DNA of 37,711 bases from Alistipes sp. (GCA_017631055.1 JAGBTZ010000020.1:1-37711), one strand, 5' to 3'. Counted from the stretch's first letter, positions 16,819 through 26,052 are shown. Made by a program: numbers and translations. The notes: generated by a model from the letters alone, not told the origin.

Positions 16819-16839
16819 CAAGGGTATTTGCGGGAAAAT

Positions 16840-18147
16840 TTAGGCGATTAAAGGTTTGACGACTCCAAAGAGTAGCCACGCCATCAGTAGCGTGAAGGCG
16901 ATGTTGAAAACCTGTGCCGAGATGAACGAGAAGAGGATTTTGCGGTTCTCGCGCGAAACAATCTCCTTGAGGCGGGTATCCATACCAATACAAACAAATG
17001 CCAACGAGAAGAAGAGGGTCGAGAGGGTCTTGGCGAACGAGGTCTCCATCAATTTGCCTTTGGCGTTGAGCGTGAGCAGGTCGGCCTCCTTCAGTAATGA
17101 GAAGACGAGCGAAGCAACCACGAATGCCAGGATGAATTTGGGGAACTTCTCCCAAACGATTTTCAGTGATGGGCGTTGCGAAGAGCCACCTTCGCCCTTA
17201 GTCGAGAGGTAGAGCGCGATGAAGAACGCCACCACTCCGATAAGCACATTCTGCGTAGCCTTCACGACGATAGCCGTGCGGTTGGCAATCTCGCCCGCCA
17301 TTTCGGACGATGCAGCCACTCCGCTGGTGGTGTCGATGGTGCCACCAATCCACGCTCCGGCAATCTCCTGTTGGGTGAGCGGATCGCTCGAAAGCAGTGG
17401 GACAATTGCGTTGGCCAACCAAGGCATCAGATATATCATCGGGACAACGATAATCAACACCACCGAAACGATGTACGAGAGGCTCTTTTTGTCGGTGCCG
17501 GCCACGCCTGCGGCAGTAATGCAAGCCGATACGCCACAGATAGTTACACCGCTCGAAAGAGTCATGGCTGTCGCTCGCTCGACCTTGAAAATTTTGCGCG
17601 AAATAAGGTAGGCGAAAAACCACACGACAGTCACCACAACGCAGGCCTGCAAAAGCCCGACAGCGCCCGATTTGAGTACATCACTAATCATAATCGTAGC
17701 ACCAAGACAGACCACTCCCGTCTTGATGAAAAATTCGCCCTGAATGGCGGGTTTTAGCCAATCGGGAATGTGGAAACAGTTGCGGATGACAAGGCCGAAA
17801 ATGACCGAGAAAAATACCGGCTCCAGGCCGAGCTCGCTCTTGATGTAGGGGTTGCTGCCAATCCACATTGCCAAGGCTGCGATGGTGAAAATTACGATAA
17901 ACGAACGCAAAATGCCCCTCAAAGGTCGGCTCAAAAGTCGGTTGCCGGCATAGAGCGTGATGATGGCGATGACGAAGAGTGTGGCGATGTCAATCCACGC
18001 CTTGGTGCTCGATAAATCTGTCGGGATTTTGGGGCCTCCGTTCATCCATGAGGCGCATCCTGCCAGGATGAGTAGCGGAATGCTCAGAAAGGTGACAACC
18101 CAATCCTCGGTTTGGAGTTTTTGCAGAAAAGATTTCATATTCTTCAT
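16840..18147 (-). CDS. YeiH/UPF0324 family membrane protein (putative sulfate exporter)
   Basis: A 435-residue membrane protein with about ten hydrophobic segments. FGLVIRNCFHIPDWLKPAIQ, FFIKTGVVCLGATI, SSGVTICGVSACITAAGV and IAGAWIGGTIDTTSGVAASS are the conserved blocks of the UPF0324 (YeiH) family, often annotated as putative sulfate exporters; the true substrate is unsettled. The start at ATG 18147 (MKNMKSF) is taken, with ATG 18138 as the alternative. It is a single-gene unit: a TACCTTTG box lies upstream at 18222-18229 and a terminator at 16785-16818. Nothing in the neighbourhood tells what it exports. Confidence 0.88.
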   Translation of the reverse strand: MKNMKSFLQKLQTEDWVVTFLSIPLLILAGCASWMNGGPKIPTDLSSTKAWIDIATLFVIAIITLYAGNRLLSRPLRGILRSFIVIFTIAALAMWIGSNPYIKSELGLEPVFFSVIFGLVIRNCFHIPDWLKPAIQGEFFIKTGVVCLGATIMISDVLKSGAVGLLQACVVVTVVWFFAYLISRKIFKVERATAMTLSSGVTICGVSACITAAGVAGTDKKSLSYIVSVVLIIVVPMIYLMPWLANAIVPLLSSDPLTQQEIAGAWIGGTIDTTSGVAASSEMAGEIANRTAIVVKATQNVLIGVVAFFIALYLSTKGEGGSSQRPSLKIVWEKFPKFILAFVVASLVFSLLKEADLLTLNAKGKLMETSFAKTLSTLFFSLAFVCIGMDTRLKEIVSRENRKILFSFISAQVFNIAFTLLMAWLLFGVVKPLIA

Positions 18148-18221
18148 GCCTGTTTTGGTTTGTGTTTAATCCTGTGTTTCAGTGTATTGTATGGCTGAAT
18201 GGCGGATGATTTAGTACTCAA

Positions 18222-18229
18222 CAAAGGTA
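18222..18229 (-). promoter_or_regulatory. Putative -7 element for the YeiH-type gene
   Basis: The minus strand reads TACCTTTG, a full match to TAnnTTTG, about 75 nt upstream of the start. No matching TTTG is found at the expected distance, so it is a one-box call. Confidence 0.45.
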
Positions 18230-18356
18230 CGAATTATTGTCTGCGCAGAGTTCAGTATTTGTACTTAAAAATAGTCTAAAAAGGTCGGTTTTTGGAACGT
18301 GGGCACAAGATGGGCAGTGGGCAGAGTGCTCTTTTTTAGAAATAAGGTAGTAATAA

Positions 18357-18388
18357 TTTGTTATATCTGCGAAAAATTGTTACCTTTG
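18357..18388 (+). promoter_or_regulatory. Promoter of tig
   Basis: TTTG (18357-18360), a 20-nt spacer, then TACCTTTG (18381-18388): both boxes match the Bacteroidetes consensus. Transcription would begin near 18395, giving a leader of about 90 nt. Confidence 0.85.
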
Positions 18389-18487
18389 TGCCCCAAATTG
18401 AGCATTAGAGGTCTTCTTCGATGGTGTTTAGTGCTTGATTTAGAGGTTGGAATGAGAATAAAATCAGAGTAAAACAAACATATAACT

Positions 18488-19813
18488 ATGAAAATCGTTA
18501 GAGAACAAAAAGAGTTGCACGCATCGCTTATCCGCGTTGTGGTTGATGAAAAGGATTATGGTGAGGCTGTCGAGAAGACCCTCCGTGAGTACAAGCGCAA
18601 GGCTAACATCCCCGGTTTCCGCCCGGGTATGGTGCCGATGGGTATCGTTAAGAAGATGTACGGCAAGGGCGTAGTTGCTGAGGAGGCTTATCGTTTGGCT
18701 TCGCACTCGGCTTTCGATTACCTCCAGAAGGAGAATATCGACTATGTTGGTGATGTTATCCCCGCAGAGGAGCAGGGTGACTTCGACTTCGAGAACAATA
18801 CCGAGCACGAGTTCGTATTCGAGATTGGTGAGGCTCCCGCAGTAAACCTCGACCTCTCGGCTAAGGATAAGATTACTTACAACCGCATCAAGGTCGACAA
18901 GAAGATGCACAACGACTACAAGGATAACTTCCTCCGCCGTTTCGGTCGTCTGGTAGACGTTGAGAAGGTGAAGAAGGATGAGGCGTTGAACGTAACTCTC
19001 GACAATGGCGATATGCGCATCGAGGAGGCTTATGTAGGTCTTATCTCGATGAGCGATGAGGAGCGCAAGCCTTTCGTTGGCAAGAAGGTGGGTTACAAGA
19101 CTACCGTTAATGTGAACGAGCTCTACAAGAGCCCCGCACAGCGTGCTTCGATTCTCGGTGTTAAGGAGGAGGAGTTGGAGGGTATCAATCCCGAATTCTC
19201 GCTCGAGATTACCAAGATTCGCCAGTTCGCTAACCCCGAGCTCAACGAGGAGTTCTTCAAGATGGCATTCCCCGCAGGCAACGTAACCAACGAGGAGCAG
19301 CTCGATGCATTTGTTGATGCTGAGATCGAGCGCGAGCTTTCGCACGAGAGCGACTATCTCTTCACTTTGCAGTTGCGTGACTTCCTGCTCGAGAAGGCGA
19401 AGTTGGAGATGCCGACCGAGTTCTTGAAGCGTTGGTTGCATGTGATTAACGAGGGTAAGTTCACTATGGAGGATATCGAGAAGGATTTCGACAGCTTTGT
19501 TAAGATGTTCTCGTGGAACTACCTCCAGAAGCACTTCATCCAGACTTTGGAGTTGAACGTGACTGCTGAGGAGGCTGCTGCTGAGGCGAAGGTATTTGCT
19601 GCTGCACAGTTCGCTCAGTATGGTATGCCGTCAGCTCCCGAGGAGATGCTTGAGAACTTCTCGAAGCAGATTTTGGAGAACAAGGAGCAGTCGCAGAAGA
19701 TCTACGAGAAGCTCTACGAGCAGAAGGTAGTTGAGGCTGTGAAGGCTAAAATTAAGGTTGCCGAGAAGAAGGTGTCGGCAGAGGAGTTTGCTGCACTTGC
19801 AAAGGAGATTTAG
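18488..19813 (+). CDS. tig: Trigger factor
   Basis: A 441-residue ribosome-bound chaperone that meets nascent chains at the exit tunnel. The N-terminal ribosome-binding domain carries IPGFRPGMVPMGIVKKMYGK, the trigger-factor signature, here near residues 37-56. The middle peptidyl-prolyl isomerase segment is divergent, as is usual in Bacteroidetes members. The long helical C-terminal domain ends in lysine- and glutamate-rich helices (KIKVAEKKVSAEEFAALAKE). A good promoter and a strong terminator (19838-19873) make it largely its own unit, yet it sits directly before clpP-clpX, an arrangement shared by many bacteria that links folding with degradation. Confidence 0.93.
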   Translation: MKIVREQKELHASLIRVVVDEKDYGEAVEKTLREYKRKANIPGFRPGMVPMGIVKKMYGKGVVAEEAYRLASHSAFDYLQKENIDYVGDVIPAEEQGDFDFENNTEHEFVFEIGEAPAVNLDLSAKDKITYNRIKVDKKMHNDYKDNFLRRFGRLVDVEKVKKDEALNVTLDNGDMRIEEAYVGLISMSDEERKPFVGKKVGYKTTVNVNELYKSPAQRASILGVKEEELEGINPEFSLEITKIRQFANPELNEEFFKMAFPAGNVTNEEQLDAFVDAEIERELSHESDYLFTLQLRDFLLEKAKLEMPTEFLKRWLHVINEGKFTMEDIEKDFDSFVKMFSWNYLQKHFIQTLELNVTAEEAAAEAKVFAAAQFAQYGMPSAPEEMLENFSKQILENKEQSQKIYEKLYEQKVVEAVKAKIKVAEKKVSAEEFAALAKEI

Positions 19814-19837
19814 TCCTTTCCGTAGAAAAATAGAGAC

Positions 19838-19873
19838 AAAAACTCTGCGGGTAGATTGCCTCGCAGAGTTTTT
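19838..19873 (+). terminator. Terminator after tig
   Basis: Perfect 12-nt arms aaaaactctgcg (19838-19849) and cgcagagttttt (19862-19873) with a T run at the 3' end. It lies 24 nt after the tig stop. clpP begins 50 nt further on, so part of clpPX expression may be read-through. Confidence 0.85.
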
Positions 19874-19922
19874 GTTATAAAGACTACGATAATGTAGTCC
19901 GAAACCAAAAATAGAAGAAAAT

Positions 19923-20591
19923 ATGTCAGAGTTTGAAAAATACGCCAGAGGTTGTGCCGGTTTGAGTTCGCTCACGTTGCACGACTATATCTCGACACAG
20001 GCGGCATACGTTTCGCCCACGATTATCGAGGAGCGTCAACTGAATGTAGCTACGATGGATGTCTTTTCGCGTTTGATGATGGATCGCATCATCTTTCTCG
20101 GTGCACCCATCAACGATGATGTGGCCAACATCATCCAGGCTCAACTGCTCTTCCTCGAGTCGGTCGATCCCGATAAGGATATTCAGATCTATGTCAACTC
20201 TCCGGGTGGCTCGGTCTCGGCAGGTTTGGGTATATACGATACGATGCAACTCGTGAATTGCGATGTGGCGACAATTTGTACAGGTATGGCAGCCTCGATG
20301 GGTGCTGTGCTGCTCACTGCCGGAGCAAAAGGCAAGCGTTCGGCTCTGCCTCACTCGAGAGTAATGATTCACCAGCCGTTGGGAGGTGTCCAGGGTCAGG
20401 CCTCGGATATCGAGATTACGGCTCGCGAGATTGCCCGCACCAAGCACGAACTCTATGAAATACTCTCGGAGCACTCGGGCGTTGCCATCAAGAAGATTGA
20501 GCGCGATGCCGACCGTGATTATTGGCTCACGGCTGCTGAGGCTAAGGAGTATGGCTTGATTGACGAAGTTTTAACTAAAAGAGCGAAGTAA
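19923..20591 (+). CDS. clpP: ATP-dependent Clp protease proteolytic subunit
   Basis: A 222-residue serine peptidase that forms the tetradecameric chamber of ClpXP. The catalytic triad can be placed by motif and spacing: Ser125 in GMAASMGA, His150 in HSRVMIHQP and Asp199 in DADRDYW, with the 25- and 49-residue intervals of the E. coli enzyme. [19 protein letters not shown] and [15 protein letters not shown] are the usual oligomer and handle segments. The N-terminal extension of about 30 residues is likely a propeptide. clpX follows after 5 nt, so the two are co-translated from one message. Confidence 0.96.
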   Translation: MSEFEKYARGCAGLSSLTLHDYISTQAAYVSPTIIEERQLNVATMDVFSRLMMDRIIFLGAPINDDVANIIQAQLLFLESVDPDKDIQIYVNSPGGSVSAGLGIYDTMQLVNCDVATICTGMAASMGAVLLTAGAKGKRSALPHSRVMIHQPLGGVQGQASDIEITAREIARTKHELYEILSEHSGVAIKKIERDADRDYWLTAAEAKEYGLIDEVLTKRAK

Positions 20592-20596
20592 ATAAG

Positions 20597-21904
20597 ATGG
20601 CTGAGAAGAGAAATGGTCGCGGTGGTGGCTCACGCGAGAATGAGTGCTGCGATTTCTGTGGCTCTCGCCGCAACGATGTGGGATTGTTGCTGACCAGTGC
20701 CGACCACCGACTCAATATATGTGACCGTTGTATTGCCGAGGCGCACAAGATGCTTGTAGCCGGTGGTATCATTAAGGATAACGCACGCCGCACGTCAAAT
20801 GCAGGTGGGGATGTGTACAAGGCTCCGCAGACGATGGATGAACTGCTCAAACCGGTGCAGATTAAGGAGTTCCTCGACCAATATGTTATTGGTCAGGATA
20901 GCGCCAAGAGATTTATCTCGGTGGCTGTGTATAACCACTACAAGCGCCTGATTTGTAGCCAAAATAGTGCATCGGATGAGGTTGAAATCGACAAGTCGAA
21001 TATCCTGCTTGTTGGTCATACGGGTACGGGTAAGACTTTGATTGCCAAAACTATCGCCAAGTTGCTGAATGTCCCATTCACGATTGTTGATGCTACGGTG
21101 CTGACCGAGGCGGGATATGTGGGCGAGGACGTCGAGAGTATCCTCTCGCGCCTGTTGCAAGTGGCTGATTATAACCTTGAGGCTGCCGAGCGAGGTATTG
21201 TCTTCATTGACGAGATCGACAAAATTGCCCGCAAGAGCGATAATCCGAGCATTACGCGTGACGTGTCGGGCGAGGGAGTGCAGCAGGCTCTGCTCAAGAT
21301 GTTGGAGGGTACGATTGTGAATGTGCCGCCGAAGGGTGGTCGCAAGCACCCCGACCAAGATTTCATCCACGTCAATACCAAGAATATACTCTTTATCTGT
21401 GGCGGTGCATTCGATGGCATCGAGAAGAAGATTGCGCAACGATTGAATACCCGTGCGATGGGCTATGGCCGAGTGCAGGCCGATGTTATCGACCGAGGTA
21501 ATATGATGCAATATATTATGCCTCAGGATGTCAAGACCTTTGGTCTTATTCCCGAGTTGGTGGGTCGTCTGCCGGTGCTGACCTATATGGAACCCCTCTC
21601 GAAGGAGGCTCTGCGCTCGATTTTGACCGAGCCGAAGAATGCTATCGTGAAGCAGTACGAGCGCCTGTTCGAGATGGATGGTGTTGCGTTGAAGTTCGAG
21701 GAGGCAGTGCTGGACTACATTGTCGATAAGGCTGTGGAGTATAAGCTCGGTGCGCGAGGTCTGCGCTCGATTTGCGAGGCGATTATGATGGATACGATGT
21801 TCGAGGTGCCGACTTCGGGCAATCGTAAGTTTACGGTTACGCTCGATTATGCAAAACGCAAGGTAGAGAAGGTTAATTTTTCGGAATTTAGGGCTGCAAT
21901 CTAA
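20597..21904 (+). CDS. clpX: ATP-dependent Clp protease ATP-binding subunit ClpX
   Basis: A 435-residue AAA+ unfoldase that feeds substrates to ClpP. The N-terminal zinc-binding domain has the four cysteines Cys18, Cys21, Cys42 and Cys45 (CDFC...ICDRC). The ATPase core shows Walker A GHTGTGKT, pore loop GYVGED, Walker [14 protein letters not shown] and the sensor-2 segment [15 protein letters not shown]. It is of normal length. It follows clpP by 5 nt. The N-terminal tail before the zinc domain is Gly/Arg-rich ([11 protein letters not shown]). No terminator is seen before tkt, which starts 65 nt later. Confidence 0.96.
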   Translation: MAEKRNGRGGGSRENECCDFCGSRRNDVGLLLTSADHRLNICDRCIAEAHKMLVAGGIIKDNARRTSNAGGDVYKAPQTMDELLKPVQIKEFLDQYVIGQDSAKRFISVAVYNHYKRLICSQNSASDEVEIDKSNILLVGHTGTGKTLIAKTIAKLLNVPFTIVDATVLTEAGYVGEDVESILSRLLQVADYNLEAAERGIVFIDEIDKIARKSDNPSITRDVSGEGVQQALLKMLEGTIVNVPPKGGRKHPDQDFIHVNTKNILFICGGAFDGIEKKIAQRLNTRAMGYGRVQADVIDRGNMMQYIMPQDVKTFGLIPELVGRLPVLTYMEPLSKEALRSILTEPKNAIVKQYERLFEMDGVALKFEEAVLDYIVDKAVEYKLGARGLRSICEAIMMDTMFEVPTSGNRKFTVTLDYAKRKVEKVNFSEFRAAI

Positions 21905-21969
21905 GTTTATTCGAAAAAAATGTTTATATTTACGATTCGAAAGAGCAATAAAGTTAATTTCTATAATAT

Positions 21970-24003
21970 ATGGTAGCTGATAAATCCAAACTTCTCGCTG
22001 CTGCGAACAATATCCGAGTTCTGGCGGCATCTATGGTTGAAAAGGCAAAGTCGGGACACCCGGGCGGTGCTATGGGCGGTGCAGATTTTATAAATGTGCT
22101 CTATGCCGAGTATTTGCGTTATGATCCCGAAGATCCCAACTATCCCTTCCGTGATCGTCTTTTCCTCGATCCGGGACACATGTCGCCGATGCTCTACTCG
22201 GTGCTGGCACTTGCCGGTAAGTACACGATGGAGGATTTGGCTTCGTTCCGTCAGTGGGAGAGCATAACCCCGGGTCACCCCGAGGTGGATGTTCTGCACG
22301 GTGTGGAGAATACTTCAGGCCCGCTGGGTCAGGGTCACGCTATGGGTGTCGGAGCGGCTATTGCAGAGCGATTCTTTGCAGCGCGTTTTGGCGAGTGGTT
22401 GGAGCATAAGACCTATATTTATATCTCTGATGGCGCAGTCCAGGAGGAGATTTCGCAGGGCGTGGGTCGCATTGCCGGCAATCTGGGTCTGCACAATGTT
22501 ATCATGTACTACGACTCGAATAACGTGCAACTCTCGACCAAGGTTGATGAGGTCGATACCGAGGATGTTGCGATGAAGTACCGCGCTTGGGGTTGGCATG
22601 TTATCGAGATTGATGGTGGCGATATCGACCAGATTCGTGCATCGCTCGACGAGGCTAATACCCAGACCGAGTGTCCGACCCTCATCATCGGCAAGACCGT
22701 GATGGGCAAGGGTGCTGTGGCGGCTGATGGCGCAAGCTTCGAGGATAAGGTTTCGACCCACGGACAGCCCCTGTCGGCTGCGGGTGCAGACTTCGCTGCT
22801 ACGGTGCGTAATCTGGGTGGCGATTCGGAGAATCCCTTTGCTATTTTCCCCGAGAGTGCCGAGGTATATGAGGCTCGCCGTGAGGAGTTGCGCGAGATTA
22901 TCAAGGCTCGCAAGGAGGTGGAGCACGAGTGGCGTTCGCAAAATGCAGCTTTGGCAATCAAACTCGATATGTTCCTCAACGGAGAACTTCCCGCAATCGA
23001 CTATAAGAGTATCGAGATGAAACCCGACCAGGCAACCCGTGCCGCTTCGGCTGCAATGTTGGGTGTCTATGCCGAGAAGATCGAGAATATGATTGTCGCT
23101 TCGGCCGACTTGAGTAACTCGGATAAGACCGATGGCTTCCTCAAGAAGACCAAGGCCTTTACTAAGGGCGATTTCTCGGGTAAATTCTTCCAGGCTGGTG
23201 TTTCGGAGTTGACGATGGCTTGTATGATGAACGGTATGGCTCTGCATGGTGGCGTTATTCCCGCATGCGGAACATTCTTCGTCTTCTCGGACTATATGAA
23301 GCCTGTGGTGCGCCTGTCGGCATTGATGCATCTGCACGTTATCTATATCTGGACTCACGACTCGTTCCGTGTGGGTGAGGATGGACCTACCCACCAGCCC
23401 GTGGAGCACGAGGCACAGATTCGTCTGATGGAGCACCTGCGTAACCATAAGGGCGAGCGTTCGATGGTCGTACTGCGCCCCGCTGACTCGGAGGAGACTG
23501 TGGCTGCGTGGAAGGTGGCTGTCGAGGAGAAGCGCCCCGTGGCATTGGTTCTCTCGCGCCAGAATATCAAGAGCCTGCCCGCTCTCGGTGTTAGTCGTCG
23601 CGAGGAGGCTATGCAGCTCACCAAGGGTGCATATATCGTTGCCGATAAGGCGAAGCCGAGCGTGGTGATGGTGGCTTCGGGCTCGGAGGTGGCAACTCTT
23701 GTTGAGGGTGCTGCACTTTTGGAGCAGGAGGGTATCGCTGTCCGCATCGTGAGCGTTCCGAGTGAGGGATTGTTCCGCGATCAGCCCAAATCGTATCAGG
23801 AGAGCGTTCTGCCCGAGGGCGTTGTGCGTTACGGTATGACTTCGGGTCTGCCCGTTACGTTGCTCTCGTTGGTGGGCGATCTGAATGCAATCCACGGCCT
23901 CGACCACTTCGGCTACTCGGCTCCTTTCAAGGTGCTTGACGAGAAGTTCGGCTACAATGGCGAGACTGTCTGCCGTGAGGTTAAGGCTCTATTGGGTAAG
24001 TAA
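21970..24003 (+). CDS. tkt: Transketolase
   Basis: A 677-residue thiamine-diphosphate enzyme of the non-oxidative pentose phosphate pathway, moving two-carbon units between sugar phosphates. Family blocks in order: KSGHPGGAMGGADFINVLY near the start, NTSGPLGQGHAMGVGAAIAE, the diphosphate/Mg motif YISDGAVQEEISQGVGRIAG (SDG in place of the commoner GDG), and in the second half THDSFRVGEDGPTHQPVEH. The C-terminal domain contains VASGSEVATLVEGAALLEQE. The length is normal. It follows clpX by 65 nt without a clear terminator, so part of its transcription may come from upstream; it ends at a GU-rich hairpin with a T run at 24033-24074. Confidence 0.95.
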   Translation: MVADKSKLLAAANNIRVLAASMVEKAKSGHPGGAMGGADFINVLYAEYLRYDPEDPNYPFRDRLFLDPGHMSPMLYSVLALAGKYTMEDLASFRQWESITPGHPEVDVLHGVENTSGPLGQGHAMGVGAAIAERFFAARFGEWLEHKTYIYISDGAVQEEISQGVGRIAGNLGLHNVIMYYDSNNVQLSTKVDEVDTEDVAMKYRAWGWHVIEIDGGDIDQIRASLDEANTQTECPTLIIGKTVMGKGAVAADGASFEDKVSTHGQPLSAAGADFAATVRNLGGDSENPFAIFPESAEVYEARREELREIIKARKEVEHEWRSQNAALAIKLDMFLNGELPAIDYKSIEMKPDQATRAASAAMLGVYAEKIENMIVASADLSNSDKTDGFLKKTKAFTKGDFSGKFFQAGVSELTMACMMNGMALHGGVIPACGTFFVFSDYMKPVVRLSALMHLHVIYIWTHDSFRVGEDGPTHQPVEHEAQIRLMEHLRNHKGERSMVVLRPADSEETVAAWKVAVEEKRPVALVLSRQNIKSLPALGVSRREEAMQLTKGAYIVADKAKPSVVMVASGSEVATLVEGAALLEQEGIAVRIVSVPSEGLFRDQPKSYQESVLPEGVVRYGMTSGLPVTLLSLVGDLNAIHGLDHFGYSAPFKVLDEKFGYNGETVCREVKALLGK

Positions 24004-24032
24004 TATCAACCCCGAATAGTAATCACATAAAT

Positions 24033-24074
24033 AGGGTAGTGGCGTGTCGCTGAGATGTGCTGTTACCCTTTTTT
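24033..24074 (+). terminator. Probable terminator after tkt
   Basis: The outer arms agggta (24033-24038) and taccct (24064-24069) pair perfectly and are followed by TTTTTT. The inner stem continues with many G-U pairs. It lies about 30 nt past the tkt stop. Confidence 0.6.
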
Positions 24075-24104
24075 GCTTGGATCTAAAATCTGAAATATAG
24101 TATT

Positions 24105-25166
24105 ATGAAGAAGATTTTTAATGTTTTGATGCTCGTCTGTGCGGTGGTGTTTACTACTAACACATTGGCTCAAGAACCTGCAAAGGCCAAACCCAAGAAG
24201 TTTCACGGCAATCCCGACTATTACCTTGAGGTACAGGGTATGCATCTATTCCGTAATGCGGATAAAGGTCTCGATGAGTTCCCTCCTATGGTGAATGCCT
24301 CGACTGCTCGTAAGTTGGCTCTCTTCAGCCTTGATGCGTTGCATCACGATACTCGCTACGACAATTCGGAGGCTATGCGCGAGTTCTGCAATTCGCGTAT
24401 GGAGAAGGTCGTAGCTGAGGTCCGGAAGCCCGTTAAGAAGGGTGTTAAGATTTTTAGAGTCTACAACGAGGGTTTTGTAGCAAAGACCAAGTCTGTGACA
24501 ATTGCTTTTGACCTTGTTCGCGGTACCTATCTTTCACGTTATAAGCAGTTTTTAGGTACGGATTATCGTATTGTGACTGATGAGCAGATGGAGGCTATTA
24601 TTGAGCAGTGTGACGTGATGTTTCTCTCGCACAACCACACCGACCATATCGATCGTTGGGTTGTTGATAAGTTTATCGCTGCCGGTAAGCCCGTTATCGC
24701 CCAATCGGAGATTCTTCCTAATGTTGAGGGCGTAAGCCATTGGCGTAATGAGGAGGGTATCTATGATTCGGAACTTGTATTGAAGAGTGGCGAAAAGTTG
24801 CAGGTTAAAATCTTCCCCGGCTATCAGCGCCAGATTTTGAATAATGTTCCTGTGATAACCACTCCCGAGAAGTATACCGTTTGCCATACAGGCGACCAAC
24901 ACGATCGCAAGTCTACGGCTGATTGGATTGCAACGGTTAAGGATAACGCTCCGAAGATTGATGCGCTGATTATTAACTGCTGGACTAATGATATTCTGAA
25001 GACGTTGAAAGGCTTTGATGCTCGCTATGTCTTCACTGCTCACGAGAACGAGATGGGTCACACGATTGATCACCGCGAGGCTTATTGGCTGACCTTCGAT
25101 AAGTTGAAGACAACCGAATACCCATTTGTTGTGATGTCGTGGGGCGAGTGGTTCTTGGTTAAGTAG
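24105..25166 (+). CDS. Exported metallo-beta-lactamase-fold hydrolase
   Basis: A 353-residue protein with a signal peptide (MKKIFNVLMLVCAVVFTTNT, cleavage near LAQ, residue 23), so probably periplasmic. The zinc-binding motif HxHxDH is complete: His176, His178, Asp180 and His181 in SHNHTDHID. Further ligands fit His261 and Asp264 in CHTGDQHD and the late TAHENEMGH segment. This resembles the UlaG/YycJ-like branch rather than class B lactamases, but the substrate cannot be told. It stands alone between tkt and a convergent operon, with a terminator on each side. It uses a little more A/T at third positions than tkt. Fold secure, function unknown. Confidence 0.85.
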   Translation: MKKIFNVLMLVCAVVFTTNTLAQEPAKAKPKKFHGNPDYYLEVQGMHLFRNADKGLDEFPPMVNASTARKLALFSLDALHHDTRYDNSEAMREFCNSRMEKVVAEVRKPVKKGVKIFRVYNEGFVAKTKSVTIAFDLVRGTYLSRYKQFLGTDYRIVTDEQMEAIIEQCDVMFLSHNHTDHIDRWVVDKFIAAGKPVIAQSEILPNVEGVSHWRNEEGIYDSELVLKSGEKLQVKIFPGYQRQILNNVPVITTPEKYTVCHTGDQHDRKSTADWIATVKDNAPKIDALIINCWTNDILKTLKGFDARYVFTAHENEMGHTIDHREAYWLTFDKLKTTEYPFVVMSWGEWFLVK

Positions 25167-25192
25167 CAGCTCGGTTAAACTATAATATAAAT

Positions 25193-25223
25193 AAAGAGTG
25201 TGGCTTTGCAAGCTACACTCTTT
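25193..25223. terminator. Bidirectional terminator between convergent genes
   Basis: The 13-nt arms 25193-25205 and 25211-25223 pair with one G-U and have A and T runs at the outer ends. It lies between the metallo-hydrolase stop and the stop of the DUF4405-like gene and can serve both strands. Confidence 0.85.
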
Positions 25224-25251
25224 GTTTTTGTATTGTTTGTTTTAACCCCAT

Positions 25252-25587
25252 CTACATAAACAGCCAAGGTATTATGGTTATAGCCAGGAGGACAATCAGT
25301 GTAATATAGACTCCGATGCGAGCCGTACGGTGGGGTAGTTGTTTGCGAAACCAAGCATCGATTATCGTGCGGTGTTGGAAGATATGCACCGCCAACAATA
25401 CTACAACCACAATTCCTGCCCAAAGATGAATCTCGCGCCAACCGTGACGACCCAAGCCTAAAACAGAATCAATACCCGTTGAGCGGCGGATTACACATTT
25501 GATTAGATAACCACTAATGCTCGTTAGCGCCATCGCTACGAACATCAGTAGGTTGACAACCATATTTTTCGACAATCTATCTTTCAT
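25252..25587 (-). CDS. DUF4405-like small membrane protein, possible haem-binding
   Basis: An 111-residue protein with three hydrophobic helices: VVNLLMFVAMALTSISGYLI, HLWAGIVVVVLLAVHIFQH and IGVYITLIVLLAITIIPWLF. His residues at the ends of the second helix (WREIHLWAG and AVHIFQHR) resemble the haem-ligating pattern of DUF4405 and cytochrome-b-like membrane proteins. It is the second gene of a pair, 18 nt after the NifX-like gene, and ends at a shared terminator. A redox role in the inner membrane is plausible. Moderately sure of the family, unsure of the role. Confidence 0.7.
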   Translation of the reverse strand: MKDRLSKNMVVNLLMFVAMALTSISGYLIKCVIRRSTGIDSVLGLGRHGWREIHLWAGIVVVVLLAVHIFQHRTIIDAWFRKQLPHRTARIGVYITLIVLLAITIIPWLFM

Positions 25588-25605
25588 ACTCTCCTTGGTT
25601 AAGCC

Positions 25606-25971
25606 TTAATGATTGGGGCACTGGTGGTCGTTACCATGACCGGCACAACCTACACCCGAATCGAGAACAAAGCCCGTAAGGTAACTCGCAACCAATGCTT
25701 CAATATCTCCCGAGCAACCGCGTATGACCTTGATATTGTGGGCTTGCAGTGTATTTTTGGCACCTTCGCCCATCGAGCCTGCCAACATTACCTCGACACC
25801 CATCTGCTCCAAAACTGAAGCAATGCCCGACTTACAACCACATCCTTGCGGTGAGGGTAACACCTCGCGCGAGATAACTTTGCGCTCCTCGATTGTGAAA
25901 ATTGTGTAGTGGTCGCAGTGACCGAAGTGATTGTCGACACGGCCTTCGCGTGTCGGAACAGCTATCTTCAT
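25606..25971 (-). CDS. NifX/NifB-like Fe-Mo cofactor family protein
   Basis: A 121-residue protein starting at ATG 25971 (MKIAVPTREGRVDNHFGHCD). This opening, with MGVEVMLAGSMGEGAKNTLQ and HNIKVIRGCSGDIEALV, is the dinitrogenase iron-molybdenum cofactor family (NifX/NafY/NifB C-terminal type), small proteins that bind metal clusters. Extra Cys and His are notable: QGCGCKSG in the middle and a C-terminal tail GVGCAGHGNDHQCPNH. No nitrogenase gene is in the window. Such orphans occur in many anaerobes that do not fix nitrogen and probably handle other metal clusters. It pairs with the DUF4405-like membrane gene 18 nt downstream. Confidence 0.85.
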   Translation of the reverse strand: MKIAVPTREGRVDNHFGHCDHYTIFTIEERKVISREVLPSPQGCGCKSGIASVLEQMGVEVMLAGSMGEGAKNTLQAHNIKVIRGCSGDIEALVASYLTGFVLDSGVGCAGHGNDHQCPNH

Positions 25972-25996
25972 AACATAATCTTTATTACAAAATAAA

Positions 25997-26018
25997 GGGT
26001 GTCGCACTACCGACACCC
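25997..26018 (-). terminator. Terminator of the serC-serA-DUF1015 operon
   Basis: Perfect 8-nt arms gggtgtcg (25997-26004) and cgacaccc (26011-26018). On the minus strand the stem is followed by TTTATTTT. It lies about 35 nt past the DUF1015 gene stop. Confidence 0.8.
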
Positions 26019-26052
26019 CAATAATATCAAATAATGTATCGGAAACTACTCC

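Larger units (their letters stand above)
18148..18487. other. 340-bp divergent intergenic region
   Basis: This gap between the exporter gene and tig holds outward-facing promoter elements for both (18222-18229 on minus, 18357-18388 on plus) and a leader of about 90 nt for tig. I see no open frame with gene-like features and no RNA gene in it. Confidence 0.7.

Noticed and set aside
18290-18345. GGGCAC...GTGCTC followed by TTTTTT upstream of tig, terminator-like.
   Set aside because: The arms mismatch and no gene on the plus strand ends here; it lies in a divergent promoter region.
16489-18420. The 12-mer TTAGAGGTCTTC occurs at the end of the small gene and in the tig leader.
   Set aside because: One copy is coding and one is not, the spacing is irregular and no symmetry is present, so chance is the simplest explanation.
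22315-23907. A 530-codon open frame antisense to tkt, and similar long antisense frames across tig (18464-19534), clpX (20795-22030) and yicC-gmk (31131-32555).
   Set aside because: The sense genes are unmistakable. The antisense translations are rich in Leu, His and Ser without any family pattern, as expected from mirrored codon bias.
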